DNA from: Podarcis raffonei
Lineage: Eukaryota; Chordata; Lepidosauria; Squamata; Lacertidae
Direction of reading: 5' to 3'
Assembly: GCF_027172205.1 (NCBI RefSeq)
Contig: NC_070614.1
Coordinates: 42,337,001-42,401,000 of the forward strand
DNA: 64,000 bases
The notes under the pieces were generated by a model. It was not told where the DNA came from. It searched no databases and saw nothing but the letters and a program-made list of their open reading frames with translations. A program made the position numbers and the translations under genes. Of this stretch, positions 1 to 12,500 are shown in pieces (position 1 is the stretch's first letter; each line of letters begins with the position of its first letter).

Positions 1-131
1 AGAAGTATACGGAGAGTTGGGTGTATCCTTTCCAGAATCTTGGGAATTGTAGCTCCATGGCGTGGTCACTCTTAACAAACTACAGTTCTCAAGATACTTT
101 GGGAGGGCAGCAGGGAAGCTATGACTGTTCA

Positions 132-775
132 TACAAGGTGTGACCGGAAAGTTCGGTGAATGGTCACAGAAATTGGACAGCGAGAAATATTCGAACGTAC
201 ATTCGGCATTGCAAATCCACAAAATGCTCACAATTGTGCATGGAGATGAAGCTGTAACTTGAAAGACAGTGTGTGAGTGGTTTAAGCATTTCTGTGAAGG
301 GCGGCAAACCATCGAATATGACCCCCGGTCTGGCAGACCGTCGACGAACAGAATGTCGGCAAACGTCGACAGAGTTCGTGAGTTATTGATGTGGGATCGG
401 CGTTTGTCTGTTCAAATGATGGCGGAAGAATTGTATATTCTGTGTGAAATCATTGCTGAGGTTACTGAGTTGTCCCACCCTCCATATCCTCCCCATCTGG
501 CCCCACCAGATTTCTTTTCCCCCAAAACTGAAATCTGCACTGAAAGGGCACAGATTTTCCAACATTTCACACGTCCAAAGTGCTGTGACAAGGGAATTGA
601 AAGCAGTACGAAAAGAGGACTTCTCCAGAAGCTTTCAACAGTTCTATGGACGTTGTCAACGGAGCATTGTATCAGAGGGGGCCTACATTGAAGGCCCGTA
701 AGGCATGTACATTCGAATATTTCTCGCTGTCCGATTTCTGTGACCATTCACCGAATTTTCCGGTCACACCTTGTA
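132..775 (+). mobile_element. Internally deleted mariner DNA transposon
   Basis: Terminal inverted repeats of about 70 bp (134-205 and 702-773, starting CAAGGTGTGACCGGAAA) are flanked by TA on both sides, the target duplication of Tc1/mariner elements. The inside encodes a transposase N-terminus (motif SGRPST near 330-350, then DRRLS) followed directly by C-terminal sequence (HPPY..HLAPPDFF near 475-520; TRELKAVRKEDF near 585-620 in another frame). The central DDD catalytic region is missing and the frame is broken, so it is a non-autonomous fossil of about 640 bp lying in the TEP1 intron upstream of the first visible exon. Confidence 0.88.
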
Positions 776-966
776 GAATCACAGAATTACAGAGTTGGAA
801 GGGACCCCTGAAGTGTTTAACTGGGATAATAGTGCTTTAAACAGTGTGGATGTGGCCACTGAAGAGAGAGAGAGAGTGTTAACATTGCAGGAGGGATCTC
901 TTCTCAGTATGATGTGTGCATGTCTTTGTGCCTAGCATAACTGACTTTGTGCGTTCTGAGTTGCAG

Positions 967-3900
967 GTCCAGCTTTGGGCAGGTCACCAGGGGCAACTGT
1001 GCTGTACCTTGCGGTCAGGAGTCTCCTCCCCAGCTCTGTGCACTGCAGCCAATCCTCATTGCAGCTGCTTGGCTGTGGGGCACCATTCAGGAGACCTCCG
1101 GGTCTTCACACAACTTTGGCGTACGTTTTGCATTTGTCTCCTTAAGCTATTTGAATCCTTGATGAAACCCTGTGGCCTCCCATATGTTGTTGGATTTCCG
1201 CTCCCATCAGCCTTGCGGTGGTCAGGGAATATGGGAGGTGCAGTCCAACAACATCTAAAGGGCACCATATTTGCTGTTCCTGGTGTTAATAATAGTAATG
1301 ATGATGTATATGCTGCCCATCTTACTTGGTTCCCCAGTAAGAATTGCTGCCCAGGTGCAATTCTATCCTGGAGGACTGGTCTTCAGCGCTCCCAAGTTCT
1401 TCCATTTTATTTCTGTCTCTCTTAGGCACTCCACTGACCCACAGTGCTGCAACGGGGGTTGCTTTCTGTAGCCTGGCCTGGCTGGACAGCCTCCACCTGG
1501 TTGGGGGCAGCAGAGACGGGTCCCTGTACGTCACAAACACCTCCCAGTACACCCGCCTTTGCCTCCGTAAGCTGCAAGGCCACAAAGGAGCCGTGACGGG
1601 CCTCGCCGTCTTCGAGAAGCTGGTGGCGTCGGTGTCAGGTGAGAAGAGGCCCCTGGTGGGAGGCGTTACGTTGCTTGCCTTTCTCCATCCTTGCCTCTCC
1701 TTAGGGCTTCAGCCAGAAGTTGTAGATGAAAGGAAGGGAGAGTTTGCAGGGCTGGATAACGCAGGGGTTGATTTAGATGACCTAAGTAGCTTCTCTTTTG
1801 CCTTGCAAACTGCATGACAGTGGAAGGAGAGAGGGAAGCTTGTAGTAAGAGGCAGAGCTGATGCGGGCTTTGGGCTTAGGCTCCAGTTATCATGTGGGCC
1901 CATTGTGTTTTCCCCCCCGTCTGAAAATCCTTGGCGATCCACTTTCAGTCATTGTAGGACTACATTGAGTTTAGATGGACCCAATACTCTTGATAAGAGC
2001 TTCTTATCTTCCTCCAATTCCTTCCTTCCTTTTTCTCCCTCTCCCTCTCCCTCTCCTGTTGTATTCTGGCTACTTGAGAACTGCTTGTGTTGAGATTTTT
2101 CCAGAGCCTAGGAAGTGATTGGTGCCTCAGGGTTGGGTGCCCCTCCCTGGCTTGCTTCTGCACTTTCTAGAGTAGGCCTTCAAAAAGTTGGCTTTCTTTG
2201 CTGGCCCAGTGACTTGGCTGGTCATGAAAGTGGAGCAACTTCTATCAGAGCAACTAGGGCCCTGCATTGTCAAAGTCTGTGGGGAGAGCAAATGCCAGAG
2301 ACCTAGACGGAAGCAGCTTGCTGCAGTCGCCATGTTGTTAGGGGTGTCCATGGCAAAGGAGAAGCTGGCTGCACAGCCCTGTCTTCCATCTGGGTCAGTG
2401 AGGACTGAGTAGAGTCCCGAGGGTCAGACACAGAGGCCTGGAGGCCTCCCCTCCTGATCCCTCAGTCTGAGGCCTCCATTCTTTCACCAGAATTTCCCCC
2501 CTCGTATTCTTTTTCTCTTTTCTAGAGGATTTCACTGTCCAGCTGTGGTTTTCAGAGACTCTGAGACCAACGGATCCTGCTGCAGATGCTGAAATCTTGC
2601 CCCTTGCTGTCCTCCGGGGTCACACCGGGGGGGTTACATGCTGCGCCTTCAGCCTTGACGGCCGCTACCTTGCCACAGGAGGCAAAGACCGGGTGAGTAA
2701 GCAGAGGGCTCTTCCACAAGGCCCAGCAGGGGTGGCACAGAGCTTCCTTGATCTTCCCCTCGCAAAGCATACCCCCGAATAGATGTTGATATGCGCTCAA
2801 AGCAATTGTGAGGCTCAGCTGGTCTAACTAATATCTCAGTGGTCAAGCCTGTGCACCAAACGAGAAACCTTTGCAGGATACTTCTTGGCAGAGGAGATGC
2901 TGTGGCAGAGGCAGAAAACCCTTTTCAGCCTAAGGGGGGTCACATTGCCTCTGAGGCAACTTTTTGAGGGCCACATGCCAGAGTTAGAAGCGAGCAGAGC
3001 AACAGATGTGAATTTTGCCTCTTGTGCAGTGAGCAAGTGTCTGTACCCATGTACCCCGCTCGGTCCTACATCCAGTACAGCAAGCGGCACTGTCGGAGTT
3101 CAGTGACACACATTCCCGTCAGGCAAAAATACTCAAGGGAGGGTACAGAGCAGAGACATGGAGTTTGCGTGGCCTGAGGAGAGTCCTGAGGGCCACACAG
3201 AAAAACCTAGAGGGCCACATTTGGCTTCCAAGCCAGAGGTTGGTCATCCCTGTGATATGAAAAGGCAGAAAGGGGGGGGGGGGAATTACTGCTTTTGGAG
3301 GCGGAGCAGAGTAAGGAACAGGGTAAAAGACTGGTGTAATGTTAACAAAAGGTAGGTTCTTTATTTTTTTCACTGTGTTCTGTGTTTCAGGCCTTGTTTC
3401 TCTGGGATGTCAGGGACCCCTCCCAGAAGACCCCTTCCCTCTGGCGCTCCATGCTTTTCTGCCACCAGGACTGGATCTCCTGCTGCGCCTGGACAGGCCC
3501 CATGTTGGTGAGTTTGGACGGCCACCGCACAGAGTGGGTGGGTAGGTGGGCTTTTCATGCACGAAGAATCCCAGAAATGGAGGGGGTGGACCAAACAGAG
3601 CCAGCTTACGACCCTTCCCAAAGGGCAGGTCTGGGCACCCACCTATTTAACCTAGCAGCTCTTTGCAGTAGCTCATCCTGCATGCAGTTGGCTCCTGCAT
3701 GCAATGAGTGGGGAGGAAAGCTAGTGTTTGGGCACAAGGGAAGCTAACAAGCTGCTTTTGGGTTGTCTTGGACTCCCAGCTCTCATCAGTTGCAGCTAGC
3801 AGGGCCAATAGTGGACATTTATTATTTGGATTCAAAGGATGGGAAAAGGCAGAAATTTCAATTCTGGCCTATATTCATCATACTTGTCACCGTTTCCATT

Positions 3901-6518
3901 ACGATGCAGTTTGGTTTCTGCTAAACACTACGTGTCTTCTGTTAAACATAAATTACAAAACTGTCTATATAACTTACGTAACTTACGTTTATTTGAGTGT
4001 CAAAATGATGGCAAAAAGTCGTCAATTACATATCCTTTGTGGACTTCCAAACAACGTGAATGAATCCCATTTGACTAATTTCTGTTCCTGACAACAGGCA
4101 GACATGTGAATTGCAGCATTTGTTCACTTCCTTTTCTACGTTCCTCTGAATTCTCTGGCATCCCTAGGCCCCGGAGCAGGCACCAGTGAAGGGCCCTTGT
4201 CAGGGTGTTGGGACGGTGGCAGCTGCCCCAAGGATGCTAGGTGCTGATACTGGCCTTGATGTGTTTGGTACCCTGGTGATAACTTGCCGGCTGATTAATT
4301 GAAACACCTGATTCCTCCTGTCATCTTCCAATGGGGAAATTGAGGTGGTTGGGAGTATCACCCACGGCAGGTCTCCTAAATCTAGCAGCCTCTGATGTAC
4401 ATCCCACCATTTCTAACTTCCTGCCTGTCCTTTGCATTGTTTCCCAAACAGCTCACTGGCTCCAATGACTGCACTGTCTGCCTCTGGGATCCCAAAACTG
4501 GCCAGCGCCTCCAGGAATTCCTGGGCCACCAAAGCCCAGTATGCAGTGTCATGAGTGAGGTAGGCAATAGAATCCTTCTGAGGCTTCGTCCTTCATTTTC
4601 CGACCTTGGCCCTAGACGCTTTCCTGAATTCTGCAAAGCACGCTAGGTTGGGCTTTGCGGATTCTAAAATGAAGAGGCGGCAAGTCACAGAACATCCTCT
4701 TCATCTGCCTGAAATGGCACCTGAGGGGACAAACTAGATGTCATGTTAAAGACATGTTTGCTTTTAATGTGCATATTTTTCTGGGTGGGGCTGGAGGGAG
4801 TTGTACTCCAAAACCTCTGGGGAGTGCCAGGGTGGGTGAAGGCTGCAAGTAGCAACGGCGGTGGGTGGGAGAAAAACCTATCTAGGTTGCCTTCTCTTCC
4901 CCTCCTGAAGAGAATCCCTCCTTTTTTGGAAAATGCCATATTTGCATTGGGAGGAAATCTCCCACAGATACCAGCCACCACAGCGAATCCTTACGTTAAA
5001 TAGCAAAAACAAAGAATCACTGCTGTACAGGTTAAATCAGAGCATTGGAAGACACCAGGAGCTGGTTTATCTAGTACAGCCCCTGTCAGTGCAGGAATCT
5101 CTTGCCCAGCTTACCATGTTGCATAGTTTGGCCTTGAGTGACTTATGGATGCCATTAAAAAAAAACCACAGTGCTGTTCCCAGGTCCATTCTAGTCTCCC
5201 CAACTCTATTATTGACCTTGTCTCTGTGGCCTATCCTGCCTTGGCTCCCCTTTGACACAACCAGTCCTTCAGCCTGGGGTAGAGAAACCCTTTTTTCATC
5301 CTGGGGGCCACATTCCTTTCTGGTCAGGCTTCCTGGGGCCACATGCTAGTGGTGGAGTGGAGCAACAAATGTAAATGTTCCCTGCACCATGCCCTCTTCT
5401 CCATCCATGCAAGCAAGAAGCACTATCAGAGTGCAAGGGCCTGTTCCACCCAGGCAAAACCACTTGGGGCAGTGAAGTGAGGGGTGCGGCCTGCAGGGAG
5501 GAATCCGACGGCCGGATGCGGCCCCTGGCCCTGAGGTTCCCCATCCCTGCCTTAACTCTGTGCATGGAACGCTTGTTGCAGTCGTCCTCTGGATAAATAT
5601 GCATGGCCTTGGTTCATCCCTTGTTGACCGCTACTCTTTCTGGTTCCTTTGACAGAAAGAACATGTGTTCTCCATGGGCAGGGATGGGATGCTGGTGGCG
5701 TGGAACCGACAGGGGCTGGAGATGACTCGCTTCCTGGCTCACCCTGACCGGGCCAACCACTGTGCAGGCTTCAGAGATCCACGTAAGATACTTCAGCCAC
5801 CACTTTTTGAAAATCTGGGGAAGGGAAATGAGCTCTGAAATTCTGGTCTCTGTTACTTGACCATATGATACATATGATAAATGCATATTTGCATTTATTT
5901 TAGATGAGCATATGGTTAAGGTTCACACGAATATGTACAAGTTTAAATGCTCAAATTGTTCACTGTCCAAGTAAGGTATTGCAAGCATCCCTTTCAAGAC
6001 TGTAGATCTGAGCTGTCTAGCAGATTTTGAACTTGGTAATGTAAGAATACCAAGGTCTGAAATGGGGACTGTGGGTTGCTGAGCAGTTTGGCCTCTCTGA
6101 AGAAGCTTAGCTTAATTACGTGACTGAAGACCTTTCTTTGGTTCCTGCAAAGTCACCTCCCCGTGAGAAAGTTGGCTGTTTTATTTGCCAGTTAGATGAG
6201 GAAGATTTTAGTGAATGTGGAAATAATAATAATTTTATTATTGGTCAGATATGATTTTATAAATAGCCAGAATTAAAGAAAAAATGTGAAAACAGATTTT
6301 CAAAGTGGGGAAGTATTGCCCTTAAAGTTGGGGAGTGAGGGGTATTGTCACTTGGAACAGCTGACCTGCTTTTTGCCCTCTGCCCTACTTTCATAAGCAT
6401 GCTGTTAGTACATTTATTTTATTTTTATTTTCACAGGGGGGAAAGAGTTTATTTTGGCTGCAGCTGGTGGTGACGGCACAGTGAAACTTTGGAAGCCCCT
6501 GAAGGTGAGAGATGGGGG

Positions 6519-6556
<38 letters not shown>

Positions 6557-9500
6557 TTGATGTACTAAACTAACATTTGCCAACCTTGTTCTCTCCAGAT
6601 GTTTAGACTACAACTCCCACCAGCCCCTAGCCAGTGCCCTGTGCTGTCTGATGGGAGTTGTAGTCCAGAACATCTGGAGAGAGCACCAGGTTGGCAAAGG
6701 CTGCCCTAAACAAAAATGCCCTTGAAAATTTGGCTGGTGATTTGACTACTCAAAGACTCTGCAGTTACTTGCGTTAAGGGCAGCCTGTTATCCATAGTTG
6801 CCTAATAAATATCTTAACGTTTACCTGTTAGGCTCTATTCCCACCCACCCCAAAAAAACAAACCACAACCTCTTGGCTACACTTGTAAGGCTGGGCAAAC
6901 CAGCCACAGCAGCAGTTTGAAGGTCTCGTAAATGTCATACACATCGCCTCTTCTGAGGCTGTGTACCCAACACACCTTTTAAAGCACATTCCAAGCACAC
7001 TCTTTCCCTCAAAGGATTCTGGGCACAGTAGTTTACCCCTCGCAGAGGGACAAGTCCCAGCAGCCCTTAACAAACTACAGGGCCCAGAATCCTCTGAGGG
7101 AAAGTGTGCTTGGCATGTGCTTCAAAGGTACAGCTTGGGCACACCCTGGGCTTGTCGGCCTCTCACAAATAGGGCATGCATGAGGGGAAAGTGACAAAAG
7201 TTGGCTGAACTTCAGAGCTGCTGGAACACTTACTGAGAACTAGGTTAGAATATGGCTTAAACTCTTCTTAACTGATAGATCAACAAGATTCTTGTTGTTA
7301 GTGGATAGGAGCCAACCTGGTCTGCCCTGCACCTGTTGTTGTTGTTTAGTCGTTTAGTTGTGTCCAACTCTTCGTGACCCCATGGACCAGAGCACGCCAG
7401 GCACTCCTGTCTTCCACTGCCTCCCGCAGTTTGGTCAGACTCATGTTCATAGCTTCGAGAACACTATCCAACCATCTTGTCCTCTGTCGTCCCCTTCTCC
7501 TTGTGCCCTCCATCTTTCCCAACATCAGGGTCTTTTCCAGGGAGTCTTCTCTTCTCATGAGGTGGCCAAAGTATTGGAGCCTCAGCTTCACGATCTGTCC
7601 TTCCAGTGAGCACTCAGGGCTGATTTCCTTAAGAATGGAGAGGTTTGATCTTCTTGCAGTCCTGGGACTCTCAAGAGTCCCCTCCAGCACCATAATTCAA
7701 AAGCATCAATTCTTCGGCGATCAGCCTTCTTTATGGTCCAGCTTTCACTTCCATACATCACTACTGGGAAAGCCCTGCACCTACACCATACACCTACACC
7801 CTCGTGGGCAACTCTTGGCACCTAGACCCAAGCCCTGTTCTGCCTCCCAGCTCCTTGCTCACTCGTTTCCTGTTTCCTCGCAGCTGGCGGAACCTGACGT
7901 CTTCCCTGGCCACTGCGCTGCCATCTGTGGGGCTGCTGCTACCCCAGCATCTTCCTCTTTCCTGACAATATCCAAAGACAACACAGTCCGAGTGTGGGCT
8001 GCCCCCAAGGAAAAGGGTTAGTATCGGGGTAGGGGGCCTTCTCGCAGCTCCCTGCTCTTCCTGCATTTGTAGGTCGAACCAAAAGGTGGGCTGGGCCAGG
8101 GGAGCCCAGTTGCTTGTGTTTTGCGTCTGTTACCAAAGAGCCCATCTGCCTTATACCGAGGGAGGGCATTGGTCCACCTAGCTCAGTATTATCTATGTGG
8201 GTTGGCTCTGGGCTCTCCAGAAATTCAGGCAGATTCTTCCTAGCCCTCCTTGGTGATTGAAACCGGGAGCCTTCTGCAATGCAAGGCAGTTAAGCTCTCC
8301 CACTGAGCTTACAGGCCTCCCCACATTTAATGACCAACTTGGGTGTGTTCATTTGTTGTCAGAATTTTGTGTCCACATGATTAAACCAGCTGTGTTTGGA
8401 GTGGAGGGTGGAGAGATTTCCAGCTGACCTCTCATGACGACACATTGTGGCTCCACCCTTTCCCCTCACTGTGCACATTAGGGTCGCACAAACACCATCC
8501 ATTTCAAGCACACACCCCAAGAATCCTGCAAACTACCCCTTCACAGAGCTACAATTCCCAGTGCCCTTGACAAACTACGGTTCTCAGCATTCTTGGGGAG
8601 AAGTTGCATGTGACCAAATACGCTTTTAAAAACTGCAAATTGGTTGGTCTTGCTGAGCTGTTTCCCCCCTTGCTCACCAGCAGGAGCCGCCAAAGACCTT
8701 CCCTCTCACCAGGGTGCCGTCACGGCCTTGGCCTGGTCCCCCGATGGGGACTTCGTTGTGTCTGGTGGGGAACGCGGAGACCTGGTCCTCTGGCACAAAG
8801 CCAAGGCTGTGGAGAAAGTGAAGGTAAGCCCAAGGGCACTGGACTCCCCAACATCATCTGAAGGGCCACAGCTTCCTCACCCCTCACTTCTCCAGTGCCG
8901 GAATGAAGGCTTGGAGGGAGAAGCCGCCACCTGGTGGCCATAGAGTTGTAATGGATTCTTGAGGGTCATTCAGTCCCAATCCCTTGCAGTGCAGGAATCT
9001 TTTGCCCATTGTGGGGCTAGAACCCACGGCTCCAAGATTGAGAGTCTTGTGCTCTACCAACTGAGCTATCCAAATGCACCTTGGGCTTCGTCCGGCCCTT
9101 CGGTATAGCAAACGGTTGCATGAGTGGCTTCGCTTCTTTCACCATCCAGGCTGGCCAGCGTTGCATCAGTGCCTTAGCTTTCACTTCCGCCCGCACCATC
9201 CTTGTGGCAGCTGATGGGATCAACCTCTGGTACATAAGCAGGCAGCGCAATGGAACCATCAGGTAAGGTTGCACAAACCGTCCCAGGACTGCTGGGTCTC
9301 CAATGTGAGCCACTTGTCCTGGGAGTACCTGACTGCACAATGGAGCTCTCAGCCCCATAACCAAGAGAGAGCTCCTCCAGGCCTCTGCTTCTCCATAGCT
9401 GTGTCTCCACAGCATGTCGCTGATCCTGATTTTTTTTGTATTCTTCTCTCTCTGTGTATTTCTCCCTTTTCCCATTGCACAGCTTGACCCGCAAGAAGTG

Positions 9501-12500
9501 CTTGCGCCAAGCAGAGGAGTCTTCTGCGCTCTGTGTGGGGGTGCTCAGGCCCAGCGGCCCCATAGTCCTAGGAATGGCCGACGGAGACCTGCTGGTGCTG
9601 CAGCCTGGAGCCGAGAGCTTCCAGCAGAACCCGTGAGTTTGGAGAACGGTGGCCCTTGAGGGGCTGGGGAAAGACATCTCTGGGTGGTGGAACAGTCTTA
9701 CTTCCATGGCTCCAGTGCTGATCATCTTCACCTCCATCCCAGATACACAGACAAAGTGTGGGATATCCAGCAGCACGTGAGCTTTGACATATCTGTGTCC
9801 GAGGAAGAGGAGGAGGAGGGGCATATCTTTCACATCTGGGACTCTGTGCACAGCCCAACCTTGTTCAAGATGGTGAGTGGCCACTGAGGCAAGGCCCAGA
9901 TGGGAATCGCCACAGGATTTGGCCAATTGCTGAGCTCTGAACCTGCCATGCTGCGTCTACCTGCATGTTGTTGTTGTTGTTTAGTCGTGTCCGACTCTTC
10001 GTGACCCCCTGGACCAGAGCACGCCAGGCACCTCTGTCCTCCACTGCCTCCCGCAGTTTGGTCAAACTCATGTTTGTAGCTTCCAGAACACTGTCCAACC
10101 ATCTTGTCCTCTGTCGTCCCCTTCTCCTTGTGCCCTCCATCTTTCCCAACATCAGGGCCTTTTCCAGGGAGTCTTCTCTTCTCATGAGGTGGCCAAAGTA
10201 TTGGAGCCTCAGCTTCACGATCTGTCCTTCCAGTGAGCACTCAGGGCTGATTTCCTTAAGAATGGAGAGGTTTGATCTTCTTGCAGTCCTGGGACTCTCA
10301 AGAGTCTCCTGCAGCACCATAATTCAAAAGCATCGATTCTTCGGCGATCAGCCTTCTTTACGGTCCAGCTCTCACTTCCATACATCACTACTGGGAAAAC
10401 CATAGCTTTAACAATACGGACCTTTGTTGGCAAGGTGATGTCTCTGCTTTTTAAGATGATGTCTACCTGCATAACCCCTGCTTATTATTGGTGGATTGAT
10501 TGCATTGACATCCCACCTTTTTCTCAAAGGGAGCTCAAGGGGACTTTCATGGTTCTCCCCCATTTCATCCCCACAGCAACCCTGTGAGGTAGGCTAGGGG
10601 TAAGTGGCTGACCCAGGGAGCTCCATGTGGGGGACTTGAGCCCAGGTTTCCCAAGTCCTAGCGGAAACTATGTACAAAGTCTCCTGATGCCTTTAACACT
10701 TTGAAAGAAGTGCCCAGGGATAATATCAGCTCAGAAAGCAGCTCCTTTGGTGGCTTTAACCAAGCATATATGTGTGCAGGCCTCAGGTCTGGGGGTGGGG
10801 GGGTGGTCAAATGTGGTTCTGCAGGCCTCCCCAGATTGCTCATCCCACATCTGAGCTTCTTGCTACCCACCCTCATTCCAGGTACTTCCGGTGATGTCTG
10901 GTTTTTGCAGGAATTGTTCCACCTAGCTGTCCAGTCCAAAAGGAGATCCTGCAGCTCAGTTGTCATTGTGGCACGGCTTCCTCAGTTGTTCTGTGATGTT
11001 GCGCCTTTGGTCTGACCAAGCTCAGAACTCCTAAGTCAGGTGGGAGGTGGGTCTTCTGCCAGGAGAGGCCTGCTAATTTCTTGAGTTGCCCTTTCCTCAC
11101 CAGAGCCGTCTTCTGTTTGTTCCTTTAGAGGGTAACCGAATCTGGGAAGTTAGAAGACACAGACGCCCTGGAGAAGATACCATGGGTACCCAAAAGGCCC
11201 TCTGTTTGGGTCACTGTTGCCCGGCAGGTCAAAGGTGAGGCTGAGACCAGGTTCCTGCTTATCCCGGTCTCAGTTTTATGTTTTTTTGAGAGAGACTTTT
11301 GCTCAAGCAAAATGCCACTCTTGCGCTCAGAACCTTCTTGTTGCTTAATGTTGTGCAGACATATTTGAAACTCTGGGGGCATCCCCTGCTTGGCAGCCCC
11401 AGAGGAGCCCATGTTGATGGCCTGCCTCTGGAATGAAATCACATTTAATGGGCTTAAAACATTTGATATCTAAGATTCCAACGAGGTGCAATAATTTTGT
11501 AGGTTGTAACTGGGTGGAGAGTGGCATGGTGCAGGGGTAGCCAAAGGTCACGCTCCCTAAAACTCCAGACTGCAATTCCCATAGGCCTCAGCAAGCATGG
11601 AAGTTGTATTAAAATGAGATCTGTCAGGCACCCTATTGGCTACTCCAGCACAGAATATAAAAAGCCCTGTAAAAGACAGCAGAAATCAGTTTGCATTAGA
11701 AAGGTGGATGCGTAAGTGGTAGATTTTGGATACGGGCTTGTGGGACCTGGTTGGCCACTGTGAGAACAGAATGCTGGACTATAGGCCTGATCTAGCAGAG
11801 CTCCAGCCAATTTGAAAGGAGTGGAATTAGGGTTGGAGAGAGAGATGCACTCTTTATTCTGGCTTTTCCACTGGGGCAGGTAAACTCCTATTATGCGCAG
11901 ACTCTGAAGGATGCCTCTGGACTCAGACCCGGCAGACTGAGGAGAGAGTGGATAAATGGAAGCCTGACGGCTGGCAGAGGAAAAAGGCAAGTCCTAGGGA
12001 TGGGGGGAGAAGATAGGATGAATGGGGACCCACCTGCGCCTGAATCATCAGCCTGAGCAGCAGCCTGAGATGCCTCCCGGGTGCAATTTTGAGTCACGTG
12101 CCTGTGGAAGTGACAGGGATTTTGAGCCCTTGCCTACCTCTGGGGCCTGATCCAGTTTGGAGATGCTTCTTTAGAGTTCACTTGCAGTGCATCCACATCT
12201 AGGGGAACTGCAGTTCTGTAAAGGAAGGTCGTTTTAGGTCTCTTAGCAGGAAAATCTAAGCTTCCTCGACAAACCTACAATGCCCAAGGTTATGCAGTGT
12301 AAACCAAAAGAGTAGAAGTTGCTTACAAAATGATCTTAGGTTTGTGGCATGGATGCAGTTTGTTCTTCTGGTGGAGCAGGAAAATCCTGCCTTGTGGGGA
12401 ACAGTGGAAAAAGTCCACTGGAATTCTGCCGACTTTGCTTTTTTTGTACCACAAACCAGACTCTTAATTTACATGCTATTTTTTAATGAGATGAAACTGC

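Noticed and set aside
1-966. Another TEP1 exon before 967
   Set aside because: No splice-flanked frame with WD40 sequence was found; most of the stretch is the mariner element.
9865-10320. Novel 151-codon gene on the minus strand
   Set aside because: This is the C-terminal end of the BovB LINE protein, with a second near-identical copy at 7333-7773.
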